Shown: in pieces, positions 7,437 to 14,773 of the stretch | How positions within the stretch are numbered: the stretch's first letter is position 1 | How the letters are laid out: every line of letters starts with the position of its first letter | Assembly (NCBI GenBank): GCA_036939755.1 | Contig: JALLAZ010000662.1 | Location: forward strand, 1 to 14,773 | Length of the DNA stretch: 14,773 nt | Direction: 5' to 3' | From: Stephanodiscus triporus | Taxonomy: Eukaryota > Bacillariophyta > Thalassiosirophyceae > Thalassiosirales > Thalassiosiraceae | Program-made: the position numbers and the translations under genes | The notes under the pieces: model-generated | Databases searched by the model: none | What the model saw: the letters and a program-made list of their open reading frames with translations, nothing else | Told to the model about the DNA's origin: nothing

Positions 7437-9172
7437 TCAATCGCCATCGGCGAGACCCTCGTCGACGCCGAACTCGAACGGCGGTCCGCCGTCTCCCCCC
7501 TCTCCCCCGCACCCGCCGAGCGCGTTGACGCAATCGAGCCTCTCGATCGACTCTGCGTTGTGATCGCACCATAGCAAGAACTTGGAAAGCTGGGTCTGAT
7601 TCAGTATATCCGTAAACTGAGACGCCACGCCGTCCACGCCCTCGTCGAGGAGCCATCCGTTCGAGTGTATCGATTTCAGACATTCGTCGACGGTGAAAAG
7701 ATCACGTACCTCGTGAGCGACGTCGCGGGAGCATCGTTCGATATTGGCGAGCTGATCGATATCGAGGTTCAGGAGCGATCGCAGTTCCGACGTTATTCGG
7801 GCCATCTCTTCACCCCCCCCGTCGGGATCGTCGGTGGCGATGATGTCTTCGTTATTCGCCAGGGAGCATAGAAGCCAATTCTCTATTTGGCACTCGAGCA
7901 AATTCGCGACTTGTTCCCTTTTGGAAAAAATTAACAAGTCAGGTGTGTAAATGATTTTTTCATGTTAGAGAACGATGAACGACTAATATGACATTTTTAT
8001 CTGGCATCACCTCCGATATCATTTTATACGCACTCAAACGCACCTTTGTTGATTGAGTATCGACTGTATGAGCTCCCTCCGTCCCTCGGGCGTCAGGGGT
8101 TGCTGTCCCCTCTCCATGGAAAGCGCCTCGATCAATACCTCGTGATCAATGACGTCGGACCCCCACTTGTGCGATTTCAACCTCGACAGCGCCGTTTCCA
8201 ATATCCCCACCTCTCCCTCGTACGAGTCGACGAGGTTCTTCTTCTTAAGCCGACGCAATCGCGCAGACGCGCGATTGCGCGCCAGCCTCTTCTTACGTTT
8301 GTCCTCCTCGTCGTTCACGTGAGTCATCGTAGATCGGTAAGATGACATGTCCGGCATCGATCTGCTGTGGGAGAAGGAGGAGGAGGGGGGGGGGGGAGGG
8401 GGGAGACGAAGGATGACGACGGCCCGCCGACGACATTGTTGTTATTGTTGTTGGCGACGAATTCACCCGATCGCACCGCCGCCGGCGATGGATTGCCGTA
8501 ATTCACCCCGGACGCCGCCGTCGTCGTCGACATCGGCGACGGTCGACGGGGGGGAGGATCGTTCGGTCCTCGAACCGCGACGGGAGGAGGTGGTGGTGGA
8601 GGAGGGGGCATCGTCCCCCCCATCCCACCTCCACCTCCGACGACGGCCTCGACCCCCGTCTTCGTCGTCGTCGTCCCAGTATTAGTCGTCGACCCGACGA
8701 CGATGGTCCTTCCTTCCCCCCCACCGCCGCCAGCGGACGAGGCCGCGACGCGCGCGCCCTCCACGGCGCCCCTCTCGTACGCGTCCCGGAGCATCCGGGC
8801 GTACTCGTCGGCGCTCGACGGCAGCGCGAACGATGTGGTCGCGGCCGTGATCGCGGCCGTCGTTGATGACGATAACGATGAAGCGTTGGCGGACGAGGTC
8901 ACGGAGGCGGCGAAGGCGGGAAGGGGGGGGGTGCGCCACTGACCGTACTTGGCGAGTCGCTTCTTGGTCGCGGCGTCCCGATCGTCGTCGTCGCCGGCGT
9001 CGTCGACGTCGTCGTTGTAGTTGTCGTTGTCATTGGGGGACGAACGACGATGATGATCGTAGTCGTCCTTCGTGCCCTCCCCGATGATGGGCCCCGTCGT
9101 CGTCGTCCCCAAGCCATCGTCTTGGACCCTCATCGCGTCGCCGTCGTGGACGATTCGTCTTTCGTTTTCCAT
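7437..9172 (-). CDS. bZIP transcription factor with conserved C-terminal domain
   Basis: This is a basic leucine-zipper DNA-binding protein, expected to act as a nuclear dimer. Transcription runs right to left. The first part (9172 to about 8386) begins MENERRIVHDGDAM and is low complexity: Asp-rich, then Ser/Thr/Ala, Gly and Pro runs, with TKKRLAKYGQWRTPPLPAF standing out. The bZIP follows: KRKKRLARNRASARLRRLKK carries the N-x7-R signature, then a short zipper LVDSYEGEVGILETALSRL. An intron at 8043-7918 (GTGCGT...AAAAG, 126 nt) joins LIQSILNQQ to REQVANLLECQIENW. The last exon (7917-7437) holds a helical region ending DILNQTQLSKFLLWCDHNAE and SIERLD, which I associate with diatom bZIP proteins. 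The first part and the bZIP are in different frames. Either a non-obvious intron ends at CCCACAG (8365) or one base is missing in the 12-G run at 8385-8396. I found no canonical donor in the right phase, so the indel is more likely. Confidence 0.9.
8385..8396 (+). repeat. Homopolymer of 12 G at the bZIP frame break
   Basis: A run of 12 G (C on the coding strand) lies inside a Pro codon tract exactly where the bZIP reading frame changes. Adding one base here would make the minus-strand frame continuous from 9172 into the bZIP. It is a likely site of slippage, either biological or in sequencing. Confidence 0.85.
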
Positions 9173-9762
9173 GATGGGGGAACAAAAGAAAGTAAAAAAT
9201 GACTCATTTTCATTTAGGGGGGGAATTCTGACGGGGGGGAGCTCGTCCCCCCCGCATCAGTTTTCAGGTTTTGTGTTGGCGCTCGAGTTGCCATCTCTCT
9301 CTCACGAACGACACTTGGATCCATCCAACTTTTGCCACGTTTTTCGAGCCAAGCCATGGCGTCTCATCGACGACGGTGACGAAGACGAACCCCCCCGACC
9401 GTCGCATCATCGTCTTCATCGTCCGGCGGGATCAACGACATCGATGGCGTTCCCCCCTCTCCCTCTCCCTCCCGACCGTCGAGGATGATGTCGGATTTTG
9501 CCAGGCGTCGTTGATGTTGGAGCTCATCAACAACATGCGGTAAGTATCTCTACTAGAAGTACTAGTGCTGGACGGCCTGTTTGCTACTCGATGGAAACAA
9601 TGAGCAATCCCAGTTTGCCTCAAACGATCATAGGCCATGCTTGCATCATCATCTCTCGAAACGTAGAATATGTGGGCATTCATTCATGACATTATTGTGA
9701 GACACCAAGAGTATGATGAAAGGTAGTCAATAAAGCTAAATTGTACTACTAGTATGGGAGTT
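9173..9762. other. Region upstream of the bZIP gene with ambiguous exons
   Basis: This region should contain the bZIP promoter. On the plus strand an open stretch ends ...FCQASLMLELINNM, followed by cg and the consensus splice donor gtaagtat (9541-9548), so 9355-9540 could be an exon. No in-frame start ATG is seen and no downstream exon was found. On the minus strand 9432-9683 is open from an ATG (MNAHIFYVSRDDDASMAYDR) and also looks partly coding. The two readings overlap and cannot both be right; I cannot choose between them. Confidence 0.3.
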
Positions 9763-10124
9763 TCAATTTACGACAAGATTTTTATACCACCCTCCAAGAC
9801 TACCTGCCTGTGCTGCAATTGCTATAGTTCGCTCCTCGAAGAGTAACAATACTTTCGCAAGCTCCTCGAGGTCATTTTTGATCTCCGCATAGCATGCATT
9901 GCACTGCCCGGGCCAGAATTTCAAATGAACGAAGAAAGATAAAGAACAATAAATGTTAGATGTCATTTCAAATGATTAATGATACCACACACACATTAAA
10001 CACCCAGCAGACTCACATTGTTGTTGCCACCACCGTTAGCTGCTGCTAGTCCACGAAGACCATCTCGGGCTTGATAAAGAGCCTCTTTGATGGGAGGCAC
10101 GATAGCGATGGCGGAATCGTTCGC
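9763..10124 (-). CDS. Last two exons of an unrecognised gene
   Basis: I do not recognise this protein. Two exons fit cleanly in phase. Exon A (10124-10017, 36 codons) starts after ccctcag and reads ANDSAIAIVPPIKEALYQAR, then DGLRGLAAANGGGNNN. A 113-nt intron (10016-9904, GTGAGT...GGGCAG) follows. Exon B (9903-9763, 46 codons plus TGA) reads CNACYAEIKNDLEELAKVLL and LFEERTIAIAAQAG, ending NLVVN. Consensus splice sites on both sides and ordinary composition make this credible. Exon A's frame closes just upstream, so another exon is required, but only about 120 bases remain before the N at 10244, after which the sequence changes character. The gene therefore seems truncated at that point. The predicted tail is helical and soluble, with no membrane segment. 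Confidence 0.5.
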
Positions 10125-10243
10125 CTGAGGGTATTGGAGAACGAAGAAAGATCGTGGTCAGTCACATTAAAGGCGTAGTAAGTACCATAGAGTATCACAC
10201 AAAACTGGCAAAAGGCAAAGGCCTGACACGGAGAGATATCAAA

Positions 10244-10244
10244 N
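10244..10244. other. Single ambiguous base at a composition boundary
   Basis: The only N in the window sits here. To its left the sequence is AT-richer with ordinary gene structure; to its right GC-rich GAC/GGC-type DNA begins at once and encodes the kaptin-like fragment. A truncated minus-strand gene ends on one side and a 5'-truncated plus-strand gene starts on the other. This suggests a contig join or an uncertain consensus, not a simple miscall, though a single N alone does not prove it. Confidence 0.6.
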
Positions 10245-11411
10245 ACGACGACGGCGGCGGCGCGTCGAGGTACCGCGTGGTGGCGAGGGAGATCGTCGTT
10301 GCGTCAACCGATATCGGCGGTGACGATGACAACGATATCTACAATGACATCTTGGACGTCATCCCGCTCGACTCTCAACCGACGTCTGTCCACGTCGCCA
10401 AGATACACGTTGAGGTCGATGTCGTCGACAATGACGACTACTATCACGACGACAACAACATCAACATTGGTGTGTCGAGCGATGATACCCCCTCCCCCTC
10501 CTCCATCTCCTCCTCCTCCTCCTCCTTATCAACAACGACGACGACGACGGCCGTGGGGATATTCGTGTTGAGGATCGACGACGACGCGCCGCGCCTGTAC
10601 GTGGCGACGAGGGGGGTGCTGCGCGCGAGGAGGAGGAGGAGAAAACGACAGGATGCGGGACGGTGTGGTGGTCGCGATGACAGTGATCCGTGCTTCGTTT
10701 TGGCATTGCTGGACAACTCCGATCTGGTGCGGCATGGGCGCGATGATGATGATTATGACGACTACGACGACTACTACGACGACCGCGCGATGAGCAAGCC
10801 CCTGATGTTCTCGACCCCAATCGTGGCGATGGATACAATCGTGACCGAGGGGGATGCTGTTAGTCCTCATCCTGGTCGCGACGATGCAAGACGCGCAAAG
10901 AAACTCAACCGCCTCACGATATCCTCCCTTGACGGCACGGTGCGAATGCTGACGTATCGACTGACGTGGCGCAGACGACGGAGGAATGACGACGATGCTG
11001 GGATCCCTCCTCGTTGCAACCGCCGCCGTCCCGAGTCCTCCCCCCGGCTTTTCCCCCTGCAATGCTCCTCCTACATCGTCGACGGCCCCGTTTTTTCCCT
11101 CCACTTCAGCACGACGGATACGACCGCAAGATCCCCATCGTCGCGGAGCATCGTCCTCTATCCCTGATCCTGATCGCCGGGTCATTATGCGGTTTTGCTT
11201 GTTTGTTCTACGAATCGTCGCGACCATCGATGAAGTCGTCGTCATCGTCGTCGTCCGCCAGGGGCATCGATTGTCACTTTGACGGGCCCGTGACGGTGGT
11301 CGACGACAATCGGGACGGCGGGGGAGGGGGGGGCGGCGCTCGCGGCGCTGGGATCATGGTCCTCTGGCTCGTCAGCCGTGCTGTGCACCTACAACGGGGC
11401 AGCGACGACGA
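10245..11411 (+). pseudogene. Kaptin-like beta-propeller gene, 5'-truncated and frameshifted
   Basis: Blocks in order resemble kaptin, the actin-binding/KICSTOR beta-propeller protein: SRYRVVAREIVVAS, DVIPLDSQPTSVHVAKIHVE, AVGIFVLRIDDDAPRLYV (10550-10603), FVLALLDNSDL, LTISSLDGTVRMLTYRLTW, YIVDGPVFSLHFS, SLILIAGSLCGFACLFYES, then GSWSSGSSAVLCTYNG. The correspondence with animal kaptin is by eye and memory, so the family name is tentative. Low-complexity insertions (Asp/Tyr, Ser, Thr and Arg runs) separate the blocks. The main frame ends at 11167; the next block is in another frame (change near 11150-11165) and the last block returns to the first frame after the G-runs at 11318-11333. The N-terminal portion expected in the family is absent; the sequence begins abruptly at the N. 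It may be a pseudogene or a real gene with sequence errors. A related fragment lies at 220-795. Confidence 0.45.
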
Positions 11412-12423
11412 CCAGGCGGGGGGGGCGCGGGCCGCCGCCGCTCCTCAGGGGGAACAAGCCGTCCGCCAATCCCTCCAACGTCGTCATCGGGACGGCTGTA
11501 GTGCGCGCAGGGATACGACTGGCGGCGAGGGAGGTAACGAGGGGGATGATGGGGATGGGGGATGACGCAAACGACAAGGCGACGGCGGCGGCAGCGGCGA
11601 TCATAACCATATTGGTGGCGGGGGAGTAACGCGAGGGGGAGGAGGAGAACGAGGCGGAGGCGGCGGTGGGCGTCGCCGGGGGGGGGGTACTCGGTGGCCT
11701 CGGATCGATGTTCGCTTTTGTCGTGGGTGGCAGGGGTGGGAGGACGGCACGTTGACGATGACCACGCCTCCGCCACGCACCCTGAGGGAGGCTGTGATCA
11801 GGGCAGGGGGAAGGGGCGGGGGGGCCGCCACGACGGTGAACATTACGACGAACTCTTCGGTGCGCCGGAGTTGTCGGTGCGTGCTTTGTTTTTTTTGTCG
11901 CGCTTTTTTACCCACACCCCCGTGTTTGAGGAGGTGCCCTCCGAATTTGGGGCGATTGTTATGCTGTGTTATTTGTTATTCCGCCTCTTGCCGTGTCCTG
12001 ATTGCCTCCTCGTCTCATTCCCCCTCCTTGTTGTCTATTGCCTACTTACGTCATCATTTGCATGGCGACGACCATAAACTGCCGCCTACAATTAAAAAAA
12101 CATCAGCCGGAATCGTCACACTTCATGGGAGGTTCACGTCGCGATCCGGGCGTTCGCGATATGTACTCAATGAGATCGGTGAGGATCGATCCCGCCGTGG
12201 TCACGACATCGTCGTTAGTTGGGGAGGGCGGTGGAGGAGGCGGAGGCTGGATGGGATACAGTCCAATCGTCTTGCTGCAACCAAGGCGGCGTCCGCCTAG
12301 CCGAGTGGCTCGCAACCAAGGGGGATACACGTCGGCATGCGTCCCGTCTACGCCTCTGTCCTCGCACCGACGATGATGATTTGGCTTGATGCAACGTAGT
12401 TAACCACGAACAATACATACCTA
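11412..12423. other. GC-rich low-complexity region without a supported gene
   Basis: No gene is supported here. The left part (to about 11870) is G- and GAC-rich and might hold the C-terminal part of the kaptin-like gene, but I could not find the expected final propeller strands. From about 11880 the sequence becomes T-rich and then mixed. On the minus strand 12103-12330 is open and ends with coding-like TTAGSILTDLIEYISRTP and a stop; it could be a last exon of an unknown gene, but no partner exon was found. Confidence 0.4.
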
Positions 12424-12682
12424 GGTACTGCTTCTTGATATACGAGTTGAAGTTTGACCTCACCTCCACCAACTTCGTGTTAATGATTGGTACCAACTTC
12501 TGATTCCAATAGGACTTCTTATCGACATGAGTCTTGATCGTGTCTGGAATTTCTATCTCAGCTTAGATCTTGAAGCAGAGGGAACGTTTGTCTTTCATGT
12601 ACCTCAACTGTTCAGGTCCAAGGAACTTGTGACTCGGTAGCAGTTTGTTTTTGCAGAATGATTTGACTAGTAGGTTTGTGCA
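12424..12682 (-). pseudogene. Fragment of a probable mobile-element-associated gene
   Basis: Read on the minus strand, this region gives CTNLLVKSFCKNKLLPSHKF, LGPEQLRYMKDKRSLCFKI, a stop codon, then SYWNQKLVPIINTKLVEVRS and NFNSYIKKQYL. The parts are co-linear in one frame with an internal TAA and no start codon, as in a decayed gene. It resembles hypothetical proteins that I believe recur many times in diatom genomes, but that is memory, not a search. It immediately follows the Harbinger relic on the same strand and may belong to the same or a nested element. Confidence 0.35.
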
Positions 12683-12688
12683 CCCTTA

Positions 12689-13188
12689 TCAGTCTGCATA
12701 CACCTGCTGCATTTTATATTTGTCGAGGAAGCTAATCTGCACAAGCAAATGATAGCGCAAATGCTTCACCAACATACGAAGATTTTTTTGAGAATACGAG
12801 AGCATGGAGAGGGGGTGATGCCAAAAATCAAACAAAGCCCCGTAATTGTCATCTGGCTACCCAGATAACACAGCAACAGTCCCAGCATCCCAGCCGGTGG
12901 TAGTGACCATGGCCTCCCCCTGCGTCGCATCCAAAGACTGTGGCCAGGAGGTATAACGGCATAGAGGAGGCGGTCAAACGCCTCTTGCGTTAAGCTGGTG
13001 ACGTGGAGGAAGGATGACGAGTCTCCCTCGTCATATAATTTATGCCACAGTGAGAGAGAAGGCGAGACCAACACAGCATGAAGCAGGTAGGAGTGAACAC
13101 GAAGACTGTTGTGGTAGCACGCCAATAGGACCAGTGCCATCAGAACTTTTATCAACCTCCTCTGCCGATGATGCAATATTGCAGCCAT
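12689..13188 (-). mobile_element. PIF/Harbinger transposase relic, truncated and frameshifted
   Basis: This is the N-terminal part of a PIF/Harbinger-type DNA transposase (DDE_Tnp_4 relatives), which would cut and insert its own element. Diagnostic blocks are SLWHKLYDEGDSSSFLHVTS, LTQEAFDRLL, RRRGRPWSLPPAGMLGLLLC, YLGSQMTITGLCLIFGITPS and CSRILKK. The frame then breaks at a seven-base T run (12783-12789; A on the coding strand) and stops at a TGA seven codons later. In the shifted frame the family pattern continues as LRMLVKHLRYHLLVQISFLD and KYKMQQVYAD before a TGA at 12689-12691. The catalytic DDE domain is not present, so the element is inactive. Terminal inverted repeats were not found. 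The ATG at 13186-13188 is the first in frame; the real protein may have begun further upstream. Confidence 0.82.
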
Positions 13189-13449
13189 GGTGTTGTAGAG
13201 TGATGGCGAGGCTTTTTTGGATGTGGTTTATCCTCCCATACAAAAGAATTAGTACCCTACCAACAAAAAGAATAAAAAAGCTCAATTTTTTTACGGCACA
13301 AGAAATCAAACAAAACATATCTGGAACAACTTTTCAGCGAGTCCAGATCTGGAACTATCACTAGCAAAAACCAAAAAAAGAATTACAGCAGGCACCCAGT
13401 ACCAAAAAACTAGTGTATTGTATACCGCAGTGGTTCCAGTCATTTTTTT

Positions 13450-13492
13450 GGTATCGGTATTTACCGGTATCAGATATGCTCGGTATTGGTAT
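13450..13492 (+). repeat. Short CGGTAT repeat cluster
   Basis: Within 43 bases the unit yGGTAT occurs five to six times with variable spacing, including the palindrome taccggta. It lies in AT-rich DNA about 260 bases upstream of the Harbinger relic's start. It could be subterminal repeats of that element, which often bind transposase, or a simple decayed satellite. Confidence 0.55.
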
Positions 13493-13646
13493 TTTTTGGT
13501 CAGTATTTTGGGCACTAGAAAGGAGTTGATGCCAAAATATTTATCCCTTTACTTACTGTGTAAATACGTACTTTTCATATCTTTTTGAGAGAAAAAGGTG
13601 TTCCCACCAACTTTTACTTAGGCCCATCATCTCAACATTTTTTTGG

Positions 13647-13737
13647 GGTAGGATTGTTGGTAGGATTGCAAGGTAGGATTCGTGTCTGTCTTCCCAATCC
13701 GTTCCCAACCCTGCCAAAATTTGGTTCTGTTGAGATT
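13647..13737 (+). repeat. Triple GGTAGGATT with inverted flanks, MITE-like
   Basis: Three exact copies of GGTAGGATT occur at 13647, 13659 and 13672. About 20-50 bases on, aatccgttcccaaccctgcc is roughly their reverse complement. The short inverted pair atctcaaca (13629) and tgttgagat (13728) brackets the block. The arrangement suggests a small hairpin-forming or miniature element of about 110 bases. No target-site duplication was identified. Confidence 0.35.
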
Positions 13738-13801
13738 AGGATATTATAAACTTCTATGCACCCCCCCCTGACCTTCCCCAAATCATCCAACACATTTGAA
13801 G

Positions 13802-13957
13802 CACTTCACGTTTGCGGCGTTCTTCTCCCTGGGCATCATAGTCCTGTTCTTGTGCTGCCGTCGGGCGTGCGTCGTATGCGGCCTCATCTCCAACTACGAT
13901 GCCAGGACGAGGACGATGCGAGGGAGGAGGAGGAGGATGAAAAAGTTCTTAGCCTAG
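13802..13957 (+). CDS. Lone C-terminal exon encoding a transmembrane segment
   Basis: This frame reads HFTFAAFFSLGIIVLFLCCR, then RACVVCGLISNYDARTRTMR and a basic tail (GRRRRMKKFLA) before TAG. The hydrophobic run followed by CCRR is a convincing membrane helix with cytosolic palmitoylation-type cysteines and positive-inside residues, typical of the end of a type I membrane protein. The frame is closed by TGA at about 13770, so an intron acceptor or a break must precede it; tttgaag just before 13802 is a weak candidate. No upstream exon is visible, and repeat DNA lies to the left. It may be a gene cut by insertion or a duplicated orphan exon. The parent family is unknown. Confidence 0.4.
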   Translation, partial: HFTFAAFFSLGIIVLFLCCRRACVVCGLISNYDARTRTMRGRRRRMKKFLA

Positions 13958-14720
13958 ATACACTTCCTGGAAAGTTCTTAACAACTTTGAGAGCAGAGGA
14001 AATTGTGTATTAGAAAACAAATTACACTATGCTCTACTCTCCTTGTTTGTCAAATGAACATTAATTAGCATTTGTAACCTCCCTATCAGTGCGCATGGAA
14101 ATTCTACCTTTTTGGTAGAATAAATTCCTATGTATAAATGTATGACGAATGTATGTACGGGCAGAACAGTACAAATTCTACTAATCCCTCGCCAAGAGAC
14201 AGACAATGATGAAAAAACAGATGGCAACCACCTCCGTCCTGCCCCTTTTGTCGTGACTTGTCTATGTTGTCACCACCTGCTCTCGTTGCATCGTCCACCA
14301 CCCACCGTCCGCGCGATGACATCACTGTTGCCGTCATCACTCAACTCTCGTTGCACCCTGACAACAGCCGTCATGCGGACAAGGATGAAGACCACAGGGG
14401 GATAAGGCAGCTTGCTGTCATGATGATGGCGATGATCCCCAACTCTTGTCACATTGTATGCCTGTCTCTGCCATTGTCCCCACAAACCCATTGCTCCAAT
14501 TGCTGTCATCACGCCTTTTACTGTCAACTCTTGTCATGCTGTCTGACCGCCAGCGCGACAACATCAGCCCTGCCTTGTTGCCGTGACATCATAACGTAGT
14601 TGTTGCAAGACACTTTTGTTGACATTGATGTTGGCAACACTACGATTGCATCATTGACCCTTAGCGGAGCGGCACTGCTGCATCCATTTCCAAGCTGCTC
14701 CTGAAACTTTCTATTGCCGC
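13958..14720. other. Intergenic DNA with diffuse short repeats
   Basis: I see no supported gene. From about 14240 to 14600 short motifs recur imperfectly: ctctcgttgca at 14281 and 14345, and aactcttgtcaca/aactcttgtcatg at about 14441 and 14526, with repeated tgtcatca-like words. This suggests an old, degraded tandem duplication. Confidence 0.4.
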
Positions 14721-14772
<52 letters not shown>

Positions 14773-14773
14773 G
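14721..14773 (+). repeat. (TGT)n microsatellite at the window edge
   Basis: Pure TGT/GTT repetition runs for 53 bases to the last base of the window, about 17 uninterrupted units. It probably continues beyond, or marks the end of an assembled contig. No long open protein frame leads into it, so it is not obviously a homopolymeric amino-acid tract. Confidence 0.97.

Noticed and set aside
10529..11245. Minus-strand 238-residue frame
   Set aside because: It is antisense to the kaptin-like blocks, and its content is Arg/Val/Ile runs from GAC/GTC repeats.
12280..12320. tRNA-like words (gcctagccgagtggct)
   Set aside because: The D-arm-like phrase is not followed by an anticodon stem, T-loop (GGTTCRA) or a matching acceptor stem.
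14721..14773. Telomere or centromere signal
   Set aside because: The unit is a TGT trinucleotide, not a TTAGGG-type repeat; it is an ordinary microsatellite.

Overview
The window looks like nuclear DNA of a eukaryotic microalga, most likely a diatom or a related stramenopile. The signs are short GT-AG introns (about 106-212 nt), a cytosolic-type ribosomal protein, a bZIP factor with a C-terminal half that I associate with diatom bZIP proteins, a PIF/Harbinger transposase relic, and heavy GAC/GTC/TCG trinucleotide content giving Asp-, Ser- and Thr-rich stretches. No bacterial operon, rRNA, tRNA or CRISPR array was seen. The assignment is inference, because no organellar or taxon-diagnostic sequence is present.

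Layout. Positions 1-1000 are GC-rich low-complexity DNA. They hold broken pieces of a gene that reappears at 10245-11411, a 50-bp direct repeat and a strongly G-rich block. Positions 1240-2976 (+) carry a drug/metabolite-transporter (EamA) gene with one intron; its 5' part is disturbed by a 284-bp duplication and its middle by a one-base frameshift. Positions 3286-5559 (-) carry a single-pass membrane protein of unknown function with at least three exons. Positions 6419-7111 (+) carry an intact, intronless ribosomal protein uL1 (RPL10A), the most certain gene here. Positions 7437-9172 (-) carry a bZIP transcription factor with a conserved C-terminal domain. Positions 9763-10124 (-) are the last two exons of an unrecognised gene, cut off near a single N at 10244.

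Beyond the N, 10245-11411 (+) encodes part of a beta-propeller-like protein resembling kaptin, a KICSTOR subunit in animals, with several frame changes. From about 12400 to 13750 there is transposon-derived DNA: a frameshifted Harbinger transposase, a second mobile-element-like fragment and short repeat clusters. At 13802-13957 a lone exon encodes a transmembrane segment. The window ends in a (TGT)n microsatellite.

The genes do not form a pathway; this is ordinary eukaryotic gene order with housekeeping, regulatory, transport and surface genes side by side. The unusual content is structural: two related kaptin-like pieces at either end, a duplication inside the transporter, and repeated one-base frame breaks, several of them at homopolymer runs. 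That pattern could mean recent pseudogenisation, but homopolymer sequencing error and misassembly must be excluded first. I did not find a convincing new multi-gene system.
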